From: Cyclobacteriaceae bacterium
Lineage (GTDB): Bacteria > Bacteroidota > Bacteroidia > Cytophagales > Cyclobacteriaceae
DNA: 12,008 bases
NCBI GenBank assembly: GCA_947458795.1
Contig: CANHCD010000038.1
Span: 1-12,008, forward strand
Direction: 5' to 3'
Below the pieces are notes generated by a model that worked only from the letters and a program-made list of their open reading frames with translations, was not told where the DNA came from and searched no databases. This document shows positions 1 through 7,348 of the stretch, piece by piece (the stretch's first letter is position 1; each line of letters opens with the position of its first letter). Position numbers and translations under genes: made by a program.

Positions 1-11
1 AAACCTTTCAA
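1..11 (+). repeat. Left 11-bp inverted repeat of the ispD inversion
   Basis: The window begins with AAACCTTTCAA, the exact reverse complement of 153-163. Together they bound the inverted ispD segment. Because this copy touches the window edge, the repeat may be longer outward than can be seen here. In the repaired gene this copy would encode the LKG after TTPED. Confidence 0.85.
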
Positions 12-152
12 CTCAAGCCACTCCTACAAGCATTTGCGGTGGAGGAGTTGGCGATTTTTACGGATGATGCCACCGTCTACGAACACCAAGGGTGGGAAAT
101 CAGCCTGATTGAAGGCAACTGTGAGAACATTAAATTGACTACGCCCGAGGAC
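12..152 (+). other. Inverted segment holding the IspD C-terminal coding region
   Basis: Read on the plus strand in the frame starting at 3, this 141-base stretch encodes LKPLLQAFAVEELAIFTDDA, then TVYEHQGWEISLIEGN, then CENIKLTTPED. That is the C-terminal third of IspD, in the orientation opposite to the rest of the gene. The segment is exactly 47 codons. If turned around, it joins QTPQTFQ (minus strand, 173-153) to LKPLLQ without loss or gain of a base, and the reading continues as TTPEDLKG past the left edge of the window. This perfect in-frame repair is the main evidence that the segment was inverted as a unit. It is not a separate plus-strand gene, although an open frame happens to continue to 494. 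Confidence 0.88.
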
Positions 153-650
153 TTGAAAGGTTTGGGGAGTCTGACCCAAACGGAAGTGGGCTCGATCTTG
201 AAAGCTACTTTCTCCACTAGTTTCTACTTTTCGCAGGGAGTCCTTCAAGGCTACCACTGGGATCGCACTGCCTTTTTCAGCTGCCAGTTCAAAACTAGCT
301 TGAATTACGTTTTCACTCACAAAGGGGCGTACCCCATCGTGAATTGCCACCAGGCCCTCCTGAAATGTGAGCGCCATCAAGCCGTTTTTTACAGATTGAA
401 AGCGACTTTCCCCTCCTGCAACCAACTGATGTGGAGGTACAAAGGCATGAGAGGCACACAAACTACCCCAGTACTCGAAGTCATCCTTGGGTAAAACTAG
501 AATCAAAAGAAGGCTTGGGTCTGCACTAAAAAATTTTTCTAGCGTGTGCATCAACACTGGCTTTCCTGCTAAGGTAAGGTATTGCTTGGGAAGGGAGGTC
601 CCCATCCGCATTCCTTTTCCACCGGCGACGAGTACTGCTGCTTTGTTCAT
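24..650 (-). pseudogene. ispD: 2-C-methyl-D-erythritol 4-phosphate cytidylyltransferase, 3' part inverted
   Basis: IspD joins CTP and methylerythritol 4-phosphate to give CDP-ME in the cytosolic MEP pathway of isoprenoid synthesis. Read from the ATG at 650, the protein has the nucleotide-binding start VLVAGGKGMRMGTSLPKQYL (residues 6-25, with the R and K that hold CTP), VAIHDGVRPF in the middle and LGQTPQTFQ at its end. After that Q (codon 155-153) homology stops, and about 42 unrelated residues follow to a stop at 24, giving 208 aa. The missing C-terminal part lies on the opposite strand at 12-152. It carries FTDDA and ENIKLTTPED; the lysine there matches the catalytically important K213 of E. 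coli IspD. As written, the product should be inactive, yet the gene is normally essential where the MEP pathway is the only one. An ATG 33 bases upstream (683) is in frame but lies before the family start. Identity is certain; whether the break is real is open. Confidence 0.93.
153..163 (-). repeat. Right 11-bp inverted repeat of the ispD inversion
   Basis: TTGAAAGGTTT on the plus strand is the reverse complement of positions 1-11. On the minus strand it encodes most of QTFQ in the conserved TPQTF motif of IspD. Identity stops directly inside the repeats (base 12 compared with 152), so the recombination or template-switch point lies within these 11 bases. Confidence 0.85.
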
Positions 651-666
651 GTGCGTTGAATTGGTA

Positions 667-674
667 CAAAAATA
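667..674 (-). promoter_or_regulatory. Candidate -7 element for ispD
   Basis: On the minus strand this reads TATTTTTG, a full match to the Bacteroidota -7 consensus TAnnTTTG, ending 16 bases before the ispD ATG at 650. No convincing -33 TTTG lies 17-23 bases further upstream, so the call rests on one box. It implies a very short leader and supports 650 rather than 683 as the start. Confidence 0.35.
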
Positions 675-775
675 AAGTTCCATTCGAAACGCACCTCCTG
701 TTTGATCATATTTCTACGCTCAAAATGATTCTGCATTCTGTGGATGAAAACATAGTGGAACAAAACCGAAATGGC

Positions 776-802
776 AAAAAAAAGTCCCGCAGGTGCGGGA
801 CT
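776..802 (-). terminator. Rho-independent terminator of queA
   Basis: Arms 783-790 (AGTCCCGC) and 795-802 (GCGGGACT) form a perfect 8-bp GC-rich stem with a 4-base loop. On the minus strand it is followed by a run of T (plus-strand A at 776-783). It lies 8 bases beyond the queA stop and separates queA from ispD, so the two are probably separate transcription units. Confidence 0.85.
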
Positions 803-810
803 GATTCGAT

Positions 811-1860
811 TTACAAGATCAACATCGCATCTCCATAGGAGAAGAACCGATACTTTTCTTTAATGGCTTCTTTGTAGGCCTTCATGATCAAGGGGTAGCC
901 ACCAAATGCAGAGGCCGTCATGAGTAGGGTTGACTCTGGCAAGTGGAAGTTGGTTATCAGCGCATTGGCAATTTTAAAATCGTAGTGAGGAATGATAAAT
1001 TTATCCGTCCAGCCGCTGCTTTCTTTAAGTCTACCTCCTGCTGTCACGGAGGATTCGATCGTCTTCAGGGAAGTGGTACCTACTGCGACCACTCGCTTTT
1101 TTTGTTCCAAGGATTCGTTTACCAAATTGACGGTTCGCTCTGGAATGAAGTAGTTCTCTGAATCCATTTTATGCTTGGTCAGATCTTCAACATCCACTTG
1201 GCGGAAAGTACCTAGGCCCACGTGAAGGGTGATTGGTGCGATTTCGATTCCTTTCAATTCCAAGCGCTTTAGCAACTGTGGAGTGAAGTGCATTCCCGCG
1301 GTAGGAGCCGCTACTGCGCCGACATTCTTTGCAAAAACAGTTTGGTAGCGTTCTCTATCTTCTGGTTCGATGGGTCGCTCGATAAATTCTTTCAAAAGCG
1401 GCGTCTCACCTAGGGTATCAATAGTTTTATGAAATTCCTCATCGGTACCGTCAAACAAGAAACGGATGGTTCTACCTCTTGAGGTGGTGTTGTCAATGAC
1501 TTCTGCGACAAGGTCACTGTCCCCAAAATAAAGCTTGTTACCCACTCTGATTTTTCGAGCAGGGTCAACCAGCACATCCCAAAGTTTGAATTCTGAGTTT
1601 AGTTCGCGCAATAAAAAAACTTCGATTTTGGCACCCGTTTTTTCTTTGTTTCCGTATAGACGAGCAGGGAAAACCTTGGTGTCGTTGGTCACGAATACAT
1701 CCCCTTCAACAAAGTAATCTAGAATATCTTTGAAGGTGCGGTGCTCAATTTCTCCAGTTTTCCGATGAACAACCATCAATCTGGACTCATCACGATTTTC
1801 AGTGGGATAGAGCGCGATCAGTTTTTTGGGAACTTCAAATTTGAAATCAGATAATTTCAT
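811..1860 (-). CDS. queA: S-adenosylmethionine:tRNA ribosyltransferase-isomerase
   Basis: QueA moves the ribosyl part of S-adenosylmethionine onto 7-aminomethyl-7-deazaguanine in the anticodon of tRNAs, giving epoxyqueuosine, the next-to-last step of queuosine synthesis. The 349-residue protein is full length for the family (E. coli about 356). It has the typical start MKLSDFKFEVPKKLIALYP, then VTNDTKVFPARL, GAVAAPTAGMHFT, LHVGLGTF, TNFHLPESTLLM and the C-terminal YRFFSYGDAMLI, all family signatures. The ATG at 1860 is chosen because homology begins there; the frame stays open to 1947, but that stretch is hydrophobic and unlike QueA. No other queuosine gene is in the window. A terminator follows immediately. 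Identification is secure from the motifs. Confidence 0.97.
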   Translation of the reverse strand: MKLSDFKFEVPKKLIALYPTENRDESRLMVVHRKTGEIEHRTFKDILDYFVEGDVFVTNDTKVFPARLYGNKEKTGAKIEVFLLRELNSEFKLWDVLVDPARKIRVGNKLYFGDSDLVAEVIDNTTSRGRTIRFLFDGTDEEFHKTIDTLGETPLLKEFIERPIEPEDRERYQTVFAKNVGAVAAPTAGMHFTPQLLKRLELKGIEIAPITLHVGLGTFRQVDVEDLTKHKMDSENYFIPERTVNLVNESLEQKKRVVAVGTTSLKTIESSVTAGGRLKESSGWTDKFIIPHYDFKIANALITNFHLPESTLLMTASAFGGYPLIMKAYKEAIKEKYRFFSYGDAMLIL

Positions 1861-1921
1861 AGGGGATAGTGAAGGATGTTTGGGGTATTCAAAACTCGAT
1901 TGGAAGATTACTCTAAAAAAT

Positions 1922-1929
1922 GCAAAGAT
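1922..1929 (-). promoter_or_regulatory. Candidate -7 element for queA
   Basis: The minus strand reads TATCTTTG, a perfect TAnnTTTG match, 61 bases upstream of the queA ATG. The nearest TTG upstream is only 14 bases away, closer than the usual spacing, so the -33 part is doubtful. Confidence 0.35.
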
Positions 1930-1990
1930 AATAACAAAAATGCCCAATTTCAGCTAACTTGACAAATTGTTTTAACCAACTACTTATTCT

Positions 1991-3238
1991 ATGCTCTTTT
2001 TAAAGCTTTCTTGGGAAAGTTTTAGGTTTGCCATTACGGCCTTAAAATCCAACCTCACTCGCACCATTCTTTCCCTTTTGGGGGTGACAATTGGCATCTT
2101 TGCCATCATTGCTGTATTCACTTTGGTGGATTCATTGGAGGGAAAAATCAAATCATCCTTTGCCTTTTTGGGCACCAACGTGATGCGGGTAGATCGATTC
2201 CCGTTTGCGAGTGGCCCTCAGGATTACCCCTGGTGGAAGTATTTTCAACGGCCTCCTGGCACCTATGCAGAATACAAATTTTTGGAGGAGCGGTTAAAAA
2301 ATGCAGATGGAGTGACCATTTCCGCCTCCTCCTCTGCGACCATACAGGCAGGAAGCAATTCGTACCAAGGCACCTCCCTATCTGGGATTGCCTACAGCTA
2401 CCAAGACGTGTTTGAAGTAGCCTTGGAAGAGGGACGCTACTTCTCCGAGGCAGAGATCAACGCATCTCGAAACCTGATTATCATTGGAAAAAAAATCGCC
2501 ACTACCCTATTTCCCAACGAAGGTGCTTTGGGTAAAGAAGTGAAAATCAAGGGGATGAAACTTACCGTTATCGGAATTTTTGAAGAGGAAGGGGAAGGAT
2601 TTTTGGAGCTTCCTTCCAAAGATGAGGCCTGTTTGGTGCCTTTTGGGGCATTTAGCAAAATGTACTACACCGGTCGTGATGGGCTAGAGCCTACCATCGC
2701 TGCCAAGGGCAGAGATACTGATGTGGGGCTAGTAGCCCTAGAGAATGAGATGGCTGGCTTCCTCCGTGCCAAGCGGGGATTGAAGCCTACCCAAGAAAAT
2801 AACTTCGCACTCAACAAAACTGAATTTATTCAGAATGCCATTGGGTCCATTTTTGATGTTATCTCAGTTGCTGGCTGGGTGATTGGAGGATTTTCGATTT
2901 TAGTAGGCGGCTTTGGAATTGCCAACATCATGTTTGTATCGGTGCGAGAGCGAACCAATATCATCGGAATTCAAAAATCCTTGGGTGCCCGAAATTATTT
3001 CATCCTTTTCCAATTCCTTTTTGAAGCAGTTTGCTTGAGTTTGATTGGTGGCGGTTCCGGAATTCTTCTTGTGTACCTGCTAAGCTTTATTCCTTTGGGA
3101 AGTCTTGAACTGGTTTTGTCCTTTAATAATATAATACTAGGCTTGGGGGTATCCTCTGCGATTGGTGTGGTAGCTGGAATCGTGCCCGCTACACTTGCTG
3201 CTAGAATGGATCCTGTAGAAGCCATTCGTACCAACTAA
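1991..3238 (+). CDS. ABC transporter permease, FtsX/MacB family
   Basis: This 415-residue inner-membrane protein has the MacB-type layout. A first membrane segment lies at about residues 22-47 (after SNLTRTILSLLGVTIGIFA), followed by a large extracytoplasmic domain (about 50-285) and three membrane segments near 290-315, 344-366 and 378-398. The cytoplasmic loop VRERTNIIGIQKSLGAR and the C-terminal ARMDPVEAIRTN are FtsX-family hallmarks; the loop is where the ATPase couples. Such permeases work as dimers with a separate ATP-binding subunit and drive lipoprotein release, peptide export or cell-envelope signalling. No ATPase or adaptor gene is near, so the substrate cannot be inferred. The ATG at 1991 fits the N-terminal cytoplasmic helix. 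The gene is divergent from queA and convergent with recA. Confidence 0.9.
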   Translation: MLFLKLSWESFRFAITALKSNLTRTILSLLGVTIGIFAIIAVFTLVDSLEGKIKSSFAFLGTNVMRVDRFPFASGPQDYPWWKYFQRPPGTYAEYKFLEERLKNADGVTISASSSATIQAGSNSYQGTSLSGIAYSYQDVFEVALEEGRYFSEAEINASRNLIIIGKKIATTLFPNEGALGKEVKIKGMKLTVIGIFEEEGEGFLELPSKDEACLVPFGAFSKMYYTGRDGLEPTIAAKGRDTDVGLVALENEMAGFLRAKRGLKPTQENNFALNKTEFIQNAIGSIFDVISVAGWVIGGFSILVGGFGIANIMFVSVRERTNIIGIQKSLGARNYFILFQFLFEAVCLSLIGGGSGILLVYLLSFIPLGSLELVLSFNNIILGLGVSSAIGVVAGIVPATLAARMDPVEAIRTN

Positions 3239-3246
3239 AAGACAAC

Positions 3247-3281
3247 AAAAAAGGCCCCGCATGTGACAGGGCCTTTTTTTT
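3247..3281. terminator. Bidirectional terminator between permease and recA
   Basis: AAAAAAGGCCC (3247-3257) pairs with GGGCCTTTTTT (3269-3279) around an 11-base loop, and the T run continues to 3281. Having A and T tracts on both sides, it can end the plus-strand permease transcript (8 bases past its stop) and the minus-strand recA transcript (18 bases past its stop). Confidence 0.85.
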
Positions 3282-3299
3282 GTTACTTGTTGCTCTTCC

Positions 3300-4331
3300 T
3301 TAATCTTCCAAAGAAATGGTCGGCTCGGTAGGAAGCAATCCTGAAGCACCTTTAATCTTTCCTTCCAGTTCTTCAAGCAATTCTGGATTGTCTAGCAATA
3401 GATTTTTTACTGCATCGCGGCCTTGACCTAGTTTCTCTCCATTGTAGGAAAACCAAGATCCCGCCTTTTTGATGATTTCTAGCTCCACTCCAAGATCGAT
3501 GACTTCGCCTACCTTGGAGATGCCCTGACCATACATGATGTCAAATTCTACCACTTTGAAAGGTGGCGCCACCTTGTTTTTAACCACCTTCACACGCGTT
3601 CTGTTGCCCATAATGTTATCTGGGCCATCCTTAATCTGTCCTACTCGACGGATGTCCAAGCGCACGGAAGCATAAAACTTCAAGGCATTACCACCTGTGG
3701 TCGTTTCAGGGCTTCCAAACATCACTCCGATTTTGTCACGGAGCTGGTTGATAAAAATACAAGCGCAACCAGTCTTGTGAATCGCTCCAGTCAGTTTACG
3801 AAGAGCCTGAGACATCAAGCGAGCCTGCAAGCCCATTTTGCTTTCTCCCATTTCACCTTCTAGTTCCCCTTTAGGCACCAAAGCCGCCACGGAGTCAATC
3901 ACGATGATGTCAATCGCTCCTGAACGAATCAAGTGCTCTGCAATCTCTAGCGCCTGCTCCCCATTATCTGGCTGGGAAATCAGTAGGTTTTCAGTGTCAA
4001 TCCCTAGCTTTTCTGCATAATTCTTGTCGAATGCATGTTCTGCATCAATAAATGCCGCCATACCTCCTGCCTTTTGAGCTTCGGCGATGCAATGCAGTGT
4101 CAAGGTTGTCTTTCCAGAAGATTCTGGGCCATAAATCTCAATGACTCTGCCTCTAGGAATCCCTCCAATGCCCAAGGCCATGTCCAAGCCTAGGGAACCC
4201 GTGGAGATGGCGGGGATATCCAATACTTTATTGTCGCTAAGCTTCATCACAGCACCCTTGCCGTATGTTTTTTCAAGCTTGTCAATGGTGAGCTGTAATG
4301 CTTTGAGTTTTTCTGCGTTGATCGTACTCAT
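3300..4331 (-). CDS. recA: Recombinase RecA
   Basis: RecA forms ATP-dependent filaments on single-stranded DNA, carries out strand exchange in recombinational repair, and activates LexA-type repressors where these exist. The 343-residue protein is of usual length. It has the N-terminal polymerisation helix, the Walker A motif GPESSGKT (68-75), the catalytic glutamate in DAEHAFD (E98), Walker B IIVIDS (142-147), the L1 region around MGLQARLMSQALRKL, and the L2 DNA-binding loop with NQLRDKIGVMFGSPETTTGG (195-214). The C-terminal domain ends in the acidic tail PTISLED. The ATG at 4331 matches the family start. It is a single-gene unit, divergent from the DUF3108-type gene and sharing a terminator with the permease. 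I could not identify a LexA-type box upstream. Confidence 0.98.
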   Translation of the reverse strand: MSTINAEKLKALQLTIDKLEKTYGKGAVMKLSDNKVLDIPAISTGSLGLDMALGIGGIPRGRVIEIYGPESSGKTTLTLHCIAEAQKAGGMAAFIDAEHAFDKNYAEKLGIDTENLLISQPDNGEQALEIAEHLIRSGAIDIIVIDSVAALVPKGELEGEMGESKMGLQARLMSQALRKLTGAIHKTGCACIFINQLRDKIGVMFGSPETTTGGNALKFYASVRLDIRRVGQIKDGPDNIMGNRTRVKVVKNKVAPPFKVVEFDIMYGQGISKVGEVIDLGVELEIIKKAGSWFSYNGEKLGQGRDAVKNLLLDNPELLEELEGKIKGASGLLPTEPTISLED

Positions 4332-4403
4332 GTTGAGTTTGGGTATAGGTTAAAATGTTCAAGTTACCAATTTGTTGTTCAAATAACAAGGTATTGGGCT
4401 GCC

Positions 4404-4433
4404 TTGTTTTCGCTGTGCAAATTTGTACTTTTA
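4404..4433 (+). promoter_or_regulatory. Candidate promoter for the DUF3108-type gene
   Basis: TTG at 4404-4406 is followed after 19 bases by TACTTTTA (4426-4433), one mismatch from TAnnTTTG with normal Bacteroidota spacing. It would give a leader of about 65-70 bases before the ATG at 4508. This is the only reasonable promoter seen in the recA/DUF3108 divergent region. Confidence 0.35.
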
Positions 4434-4507
4434 ACCTTCAAAACCGCATATTTGGTAAAATTAATCCCAGGACTATTTCATTTTTGTCACAAATTGTCAG
4501 TTATCTA

Positions 4508-5293
4508 ATGCGGCGCCATTTTCTGATCCTCCTGCTCGCCTATTTCCCACTTACCGCAACCTGGGCTCAATCTTCTGTCAAAACGGTCCCCTTTACTTAT
4601 GGAGAGGAATTGTTATTTGATGTTAGCTATGGTTGGGTAGACTTGGCTGAGGGGCGACTCGTAGTAGGAAAGAAACCAATTCTTGAAAATGCCCAGCCGC
4701 ATTTTAAAATTGATGCCTTTGGAAGAACCATTGGTGCAGCTACCCTTTTTGGAAAAGTAAACGACAACTGGGGCACTCACCTGAACACCCAAAGTCTATT
4801 GCCTCGGCTCTCCTACCGCTACATTGAAGAAGGACGCTACCGAAGAAACGAAAAGATTTATTTTGACCAACAAAATAAAAAGGCCACACTAGAGCTCTAC
4901 GATCGGGAAAACAAAAAGGTCAAGGATGTTAAAGTGTTTTCCCTGCCAGGCACAGTACAAGATTTGGTGAGCGGATTTTATTATTTACGCAGCTTAGACC
5001 TCTCCGACATGCGGAAGGGACAAGAAGTTTTGATCAGAGGTTTTTTTGATAAAGAAATATATAACCTAAAATTAATATTCGAGGGAACTGAAATACTGGA
5101 GACCAGCCTCGGCAGGAAGGAAACCTATCTCTTTTCGCCTCAAATACCCAAAAATAGCCTGTTTCGAGGGGAGTACCCTGTGAAAGTCTGGATTACCAAG
5201 GATGCCCAAAAAATCCCAGTAAAAATCAAAGCAAATCTGTTTATTGGCTCCTTGAATATCGACATCCGAAGCGCCCGAGGTTTGAAAAATTAG
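4508..5293 (+). CDS. Exported DUF3108 domain-containing protein
   Basis: The 261-residue product begins with a signal peptide: MRRHFLILLLAYFPLTATWA with cleavage probably after the alanine near residue 20 (TWA-QSS). The mature part starts VPFTYGEELLFDVSYGWVDL and has the beta-rich pattern of the DUF3108 family: FKIDAFGRTIG, LPRLSYRYIEEGRYRRNEKI, VQDLVSGFYYLRSLD, a YLFSPQIPKNSLFRGEYPV segment, and a C-terminal VWITKDAQKIPVKIKANLFI. Proteins of this family are periplasmic or envelope-linked, and no molecular function is established. The ATG at 4508 is chosen because it starts the signal peptide; the frame is open upstream to 4355, but that part is AT-rich and non-homologous. The gene stands alone between recA and the two-component genes. 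The family call is from recalled pattern, moderately sure. Confidence 0.72.
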   Translation: MRRHFLILLLAYFPLTATWAQSSVKTVPFTYGEELLFDVSYGWVDLAEGRLVVGKKPILENAQPHFKIDAFGRTIGAATLFGKVNDNWGTHLNTQSLLPRLSYRYIEEGRYRRNEKIYFDQQNKKATLELYDRENKKVKDVKVFSLPGTVQDLVSGFYYLRSLDLSDMRKGQEVLIRGFFDKEIYNLKLIFEGTEILETSLGRKETYLFSPQIPKNSLFRGEYPVKVWITKDAQKIPVKIKANLFIGSLNIDIRSARGLKN

Positions 5294-5446
5294 CAGGTTC
5301 AAGCGATTAACACTAACTTAACAATGCCCTATGAAAAGCCCGATTATTGAGACAGTTTTGGTTTGGTCAGTGGAGGGTTACTTTACCATTTAATTTGAAG
5401 CCGTAGATATTCATTAATTTTCAGAAAACATTTAGGAATTCTTCCC

Positions 5447-6136
5447 ATGGCAGATAAGCAAAAAATCAAGGTATTGGTCGTCGATGATGAACCAAGCATC
5501 GTGGAAATTTTAAAGTACAACCTGCAAAAAGAGGGCTATGAAGTAGCTACCGCCGAAGATGGCCTCAAAGGGGTAAAAACGGCAATCAAATTTCAACCTG
5601 ATGTCATCCTACTAGACATCATGATGCCCAACCTAGACGGAGTAGAAACCTGCCTGCAAATCCGGCAAATCCCAGAGCTCAAGCATGCCTTTATTATCTT
5701 CCTCACCGCACGATCGGAAGAGTATTCTGAGGTAGCAGCTTTTGATGTGGGCGCCGACGACTACATCACCAAGCCGATCAAGCCACGCGCTTTAATGAGT
5801 CGTATCGCAGCCTTATTCAGAAGAGATTCCAAAAAGGAAAAAGAAAAAAGCCACATTAAAATACGCGATTTGAAAATTGACCGCAGCAGCTACACCATAG
5901 ACAAAGCGGGGAAAATAATCACTTTGCCGAAAAAGGAATTTGAGCTCTTGTACTTTCTAGCCAACAATCCCAATGTAGTCTATAGCCGAGACGAGCTTTT
6001 GCACAATATTTGGGGATCTGATGTTTTCGTTTTAGCTCGAACAGTGGATGTTCACATCCGAAAAGTGCGCGAAAAAATCGGGGAAGAATACATCTCTACA
6101 GTGAAAGGTGTCGGCTATAAATTTGAACTAGGTTAA
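5447..6136 (+). CDS. Response regulator transcription factor, OmpR/PhoB class
   Basis: This is a two-domain DNA-binding response regulator of 229 residues. The receiver domain (about 7-122) has the acidic pair D13/D14, the phosphoacceptor D57 in LLDIMMP, T87 in FLTAR and K109 in DDYITKP. The C-terminal winged helix (about 132-228) has the recognition region RTVDVHIRKVREKIG and ends with STVKGVGYKFE, typical of the OmpR/PhoB class. All key residues are present. The gene ends one base before the ATG of the histidine kinase, so the two are translated from one operon and the kinase is the obvious partner. The pair resembles PhoB/PhoR, but no phosphate gene lies nearby and the regulon cannot be read from the window. 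Confidence 0.95.
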   Translation: MADKQKIKVLVVDDEPSIVEILKYNLQKEGYEVATAEDGLKGVKTAIKFQPDVILLDIMMPNLDGVETCLQIRQIPELKHAFIIFLTARSEEYSEVAAFDVGADDYITKPIKPRALMSRIAALFRRDSKKEKEKSHIKIRDLKIDRSSYTIDKAGKIITLPKKEFELLYFLANNPNVVYSRDELLHNIWGSDVFVLARTVDVHIRKVREKIGEEYISTVKGVGYKFELG

Positions 6137-6137
6137 C

Positions 6138-7203
6138 ATGCCAACAGGGTCTCGGGGCATATCTTTAATTCTTGCACTTGCCATTTCTGGTTTGGTGACT
6201 GCTTTTTTATTGCTGATTCCCTCCTCCACTGCGTCAACACTTTGGGCGGCGCTGCTTTTATCCTTTTCCATTTCCTACTTACTGATCAGTATTTCGTTGG
6301 AGTTTCTAGTCTTTCGCGAGATCGGAAATATCTATGGCCTCCTGGAAAAAATTCAGAAAAAAGACCTGACAGAGGTTCAAGACAAGTCTATTCGATCTTC
6401 GCTCTCCCCGTTAAAAAAAAATAAACAAAGTAATCAATTCCTATGCGCTCGCGAGACAGAGCGAAATTGATACGCTTCAGAAAAACGCCGAATTCAGACG
6501 GGAATTTATTGCAGACATCTCGCACGAGTTTAAAACTCCAATTTTTGCGACGCAAGGCTACATTCACACCCTAATCGATGGGGCTATAGATGACAAGCAG
6601 GTGCGGATGAAGTTCCTCAAGAAAGCTGCAAAAAGTTTGGATTCCCTAGACCACCTGGTTCAAGATTTGCTCACCCTCAACCAAATGGAATCTGGAGTCA
6701 TCAAATTTTCGTTTTCTGAATTTGATCTGCTCGAGTTGGTGACCGAAGTAATTGAAGAGTTGGAGCATAAAGCAGGTAAACGAGAGGTGCAGATTACCGT
6801 AGATGCTGACCGCACGAAAGGCTATCCCACAATCGCGGACCGACAGAAAATTTACCGGGTTTGTCAAAATCTAATTTTCAATGCCGTCAAATACAACCAT
6901 GATGGCGGAGAGGTAAAGGTGAACTTAAAGTTGAGCAAAAATCAAATCCAGGTGGAAGTCAAGGACACTGGTCCAGGCATCCCTCCTGAGGATTTAAAAC
7001 GCATTTTTGAACGCTTCTACCGCGTAGAAAAGAGTAGATCTAAGGGCAAAGGAGGCACAGGACTTGGCTTGGCCATCGTCAAACATATCCTAGAAGGCCA
7101 TAAAAGCAAAATCTCTGTTACCTCAGTGGTAGGAAAAGGGTCCATTTTTAGCTTTGAACTTCCTTTGGAAAAAAAGAAGAGCGATCCAATCGAGGCGGTT
7201 TGA
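6138..7203 (+). pseudogene. PhoR-like sensor histidine kinase, frameshifted
   Basis: The kinase partner of the upstream regulator is split by a +1 frameshift at a run of nine A (6413-6421). The first frame gives two membrane segments (about residues 8-30 and 33-60) and a short linker, then runs out of homology to a stop at 6470 (110 aa). The next frame carries all catalytic parts: EFIADISHEFKTPIF with the phosphorylated histidine codon at 6523, the N box NLIFNAVKYN, G1 VKDTGPGIP, the F box IFERFYRVE and G2 GGTGLGLAIVKHI, to the stop at 7201-7203. Removing one A gives a continuous 354-residue protein through PLKKINKVINSYA, with the histidine at 129. It has almost no periplasmic sensor loop and no PAS domain, so it may sense within the membrane. 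The break may be a sequencing error, a recent mutation or slippage. Confidence 0.9.
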
Positions 7204-7295
7204 GTACCCCCTCTTTCTGATCCGGGTTTACCTAGATGATTTTTTTTCAAGCGCACTCTAGGCATCTCATTTGATAAGTAATTCTAGCAATACTT

Positions 7296-7324
7296 TTTGG
7301 AGCGAATTGGAATGGCTAGTTTTG
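7296..7324 (+). promoter_or_regulatory. Candidate promoter for the pseudouridine synthase gene
   Basis: TTTG (7296-7299), 17 bases, then TAGTTTTG (7317-7324), a perfect TAnnTTTG. Transcription would start near 7330, about 20 bases before the ATG at 7349. This supports 7349 as the start rather than the in-frame TTG at 7271. Confidence 0.5.
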
Positions 7325-7348
7325 TCGCTGCAACCTGTGCAACCCTCC

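Noticed and set aside
39..494. Plus-strand open frame of 151 codons at the left end
   Set aside because: Its first part (to 152) is the inverted IspD C-terminus and the rest is antisense to ispD, without its own homology. It is not a separate gene or a fusion.
1861..1947. N-terminal extension of QueA by 29 residues
   Set aside because: The extension is hydrophobic, lies before the conserved family start MKLSDFKF, and overlaps a likely -7 promoter box.
4355..4507. N-terminal extension of the DUF3108-type protein by 51 residues
   Set aside because: It would bury the signal peptide that starts at 4508 and it covers the divergent promoter region.
7231..7262. CCTAGA/TCTAGG inverted repeat after the histidine kinase, with T8 in the loop
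   Set aside because: Only 6-bp arms around a 20-base loop, with the T run inside the loop; not a credible terminator and probably chance.
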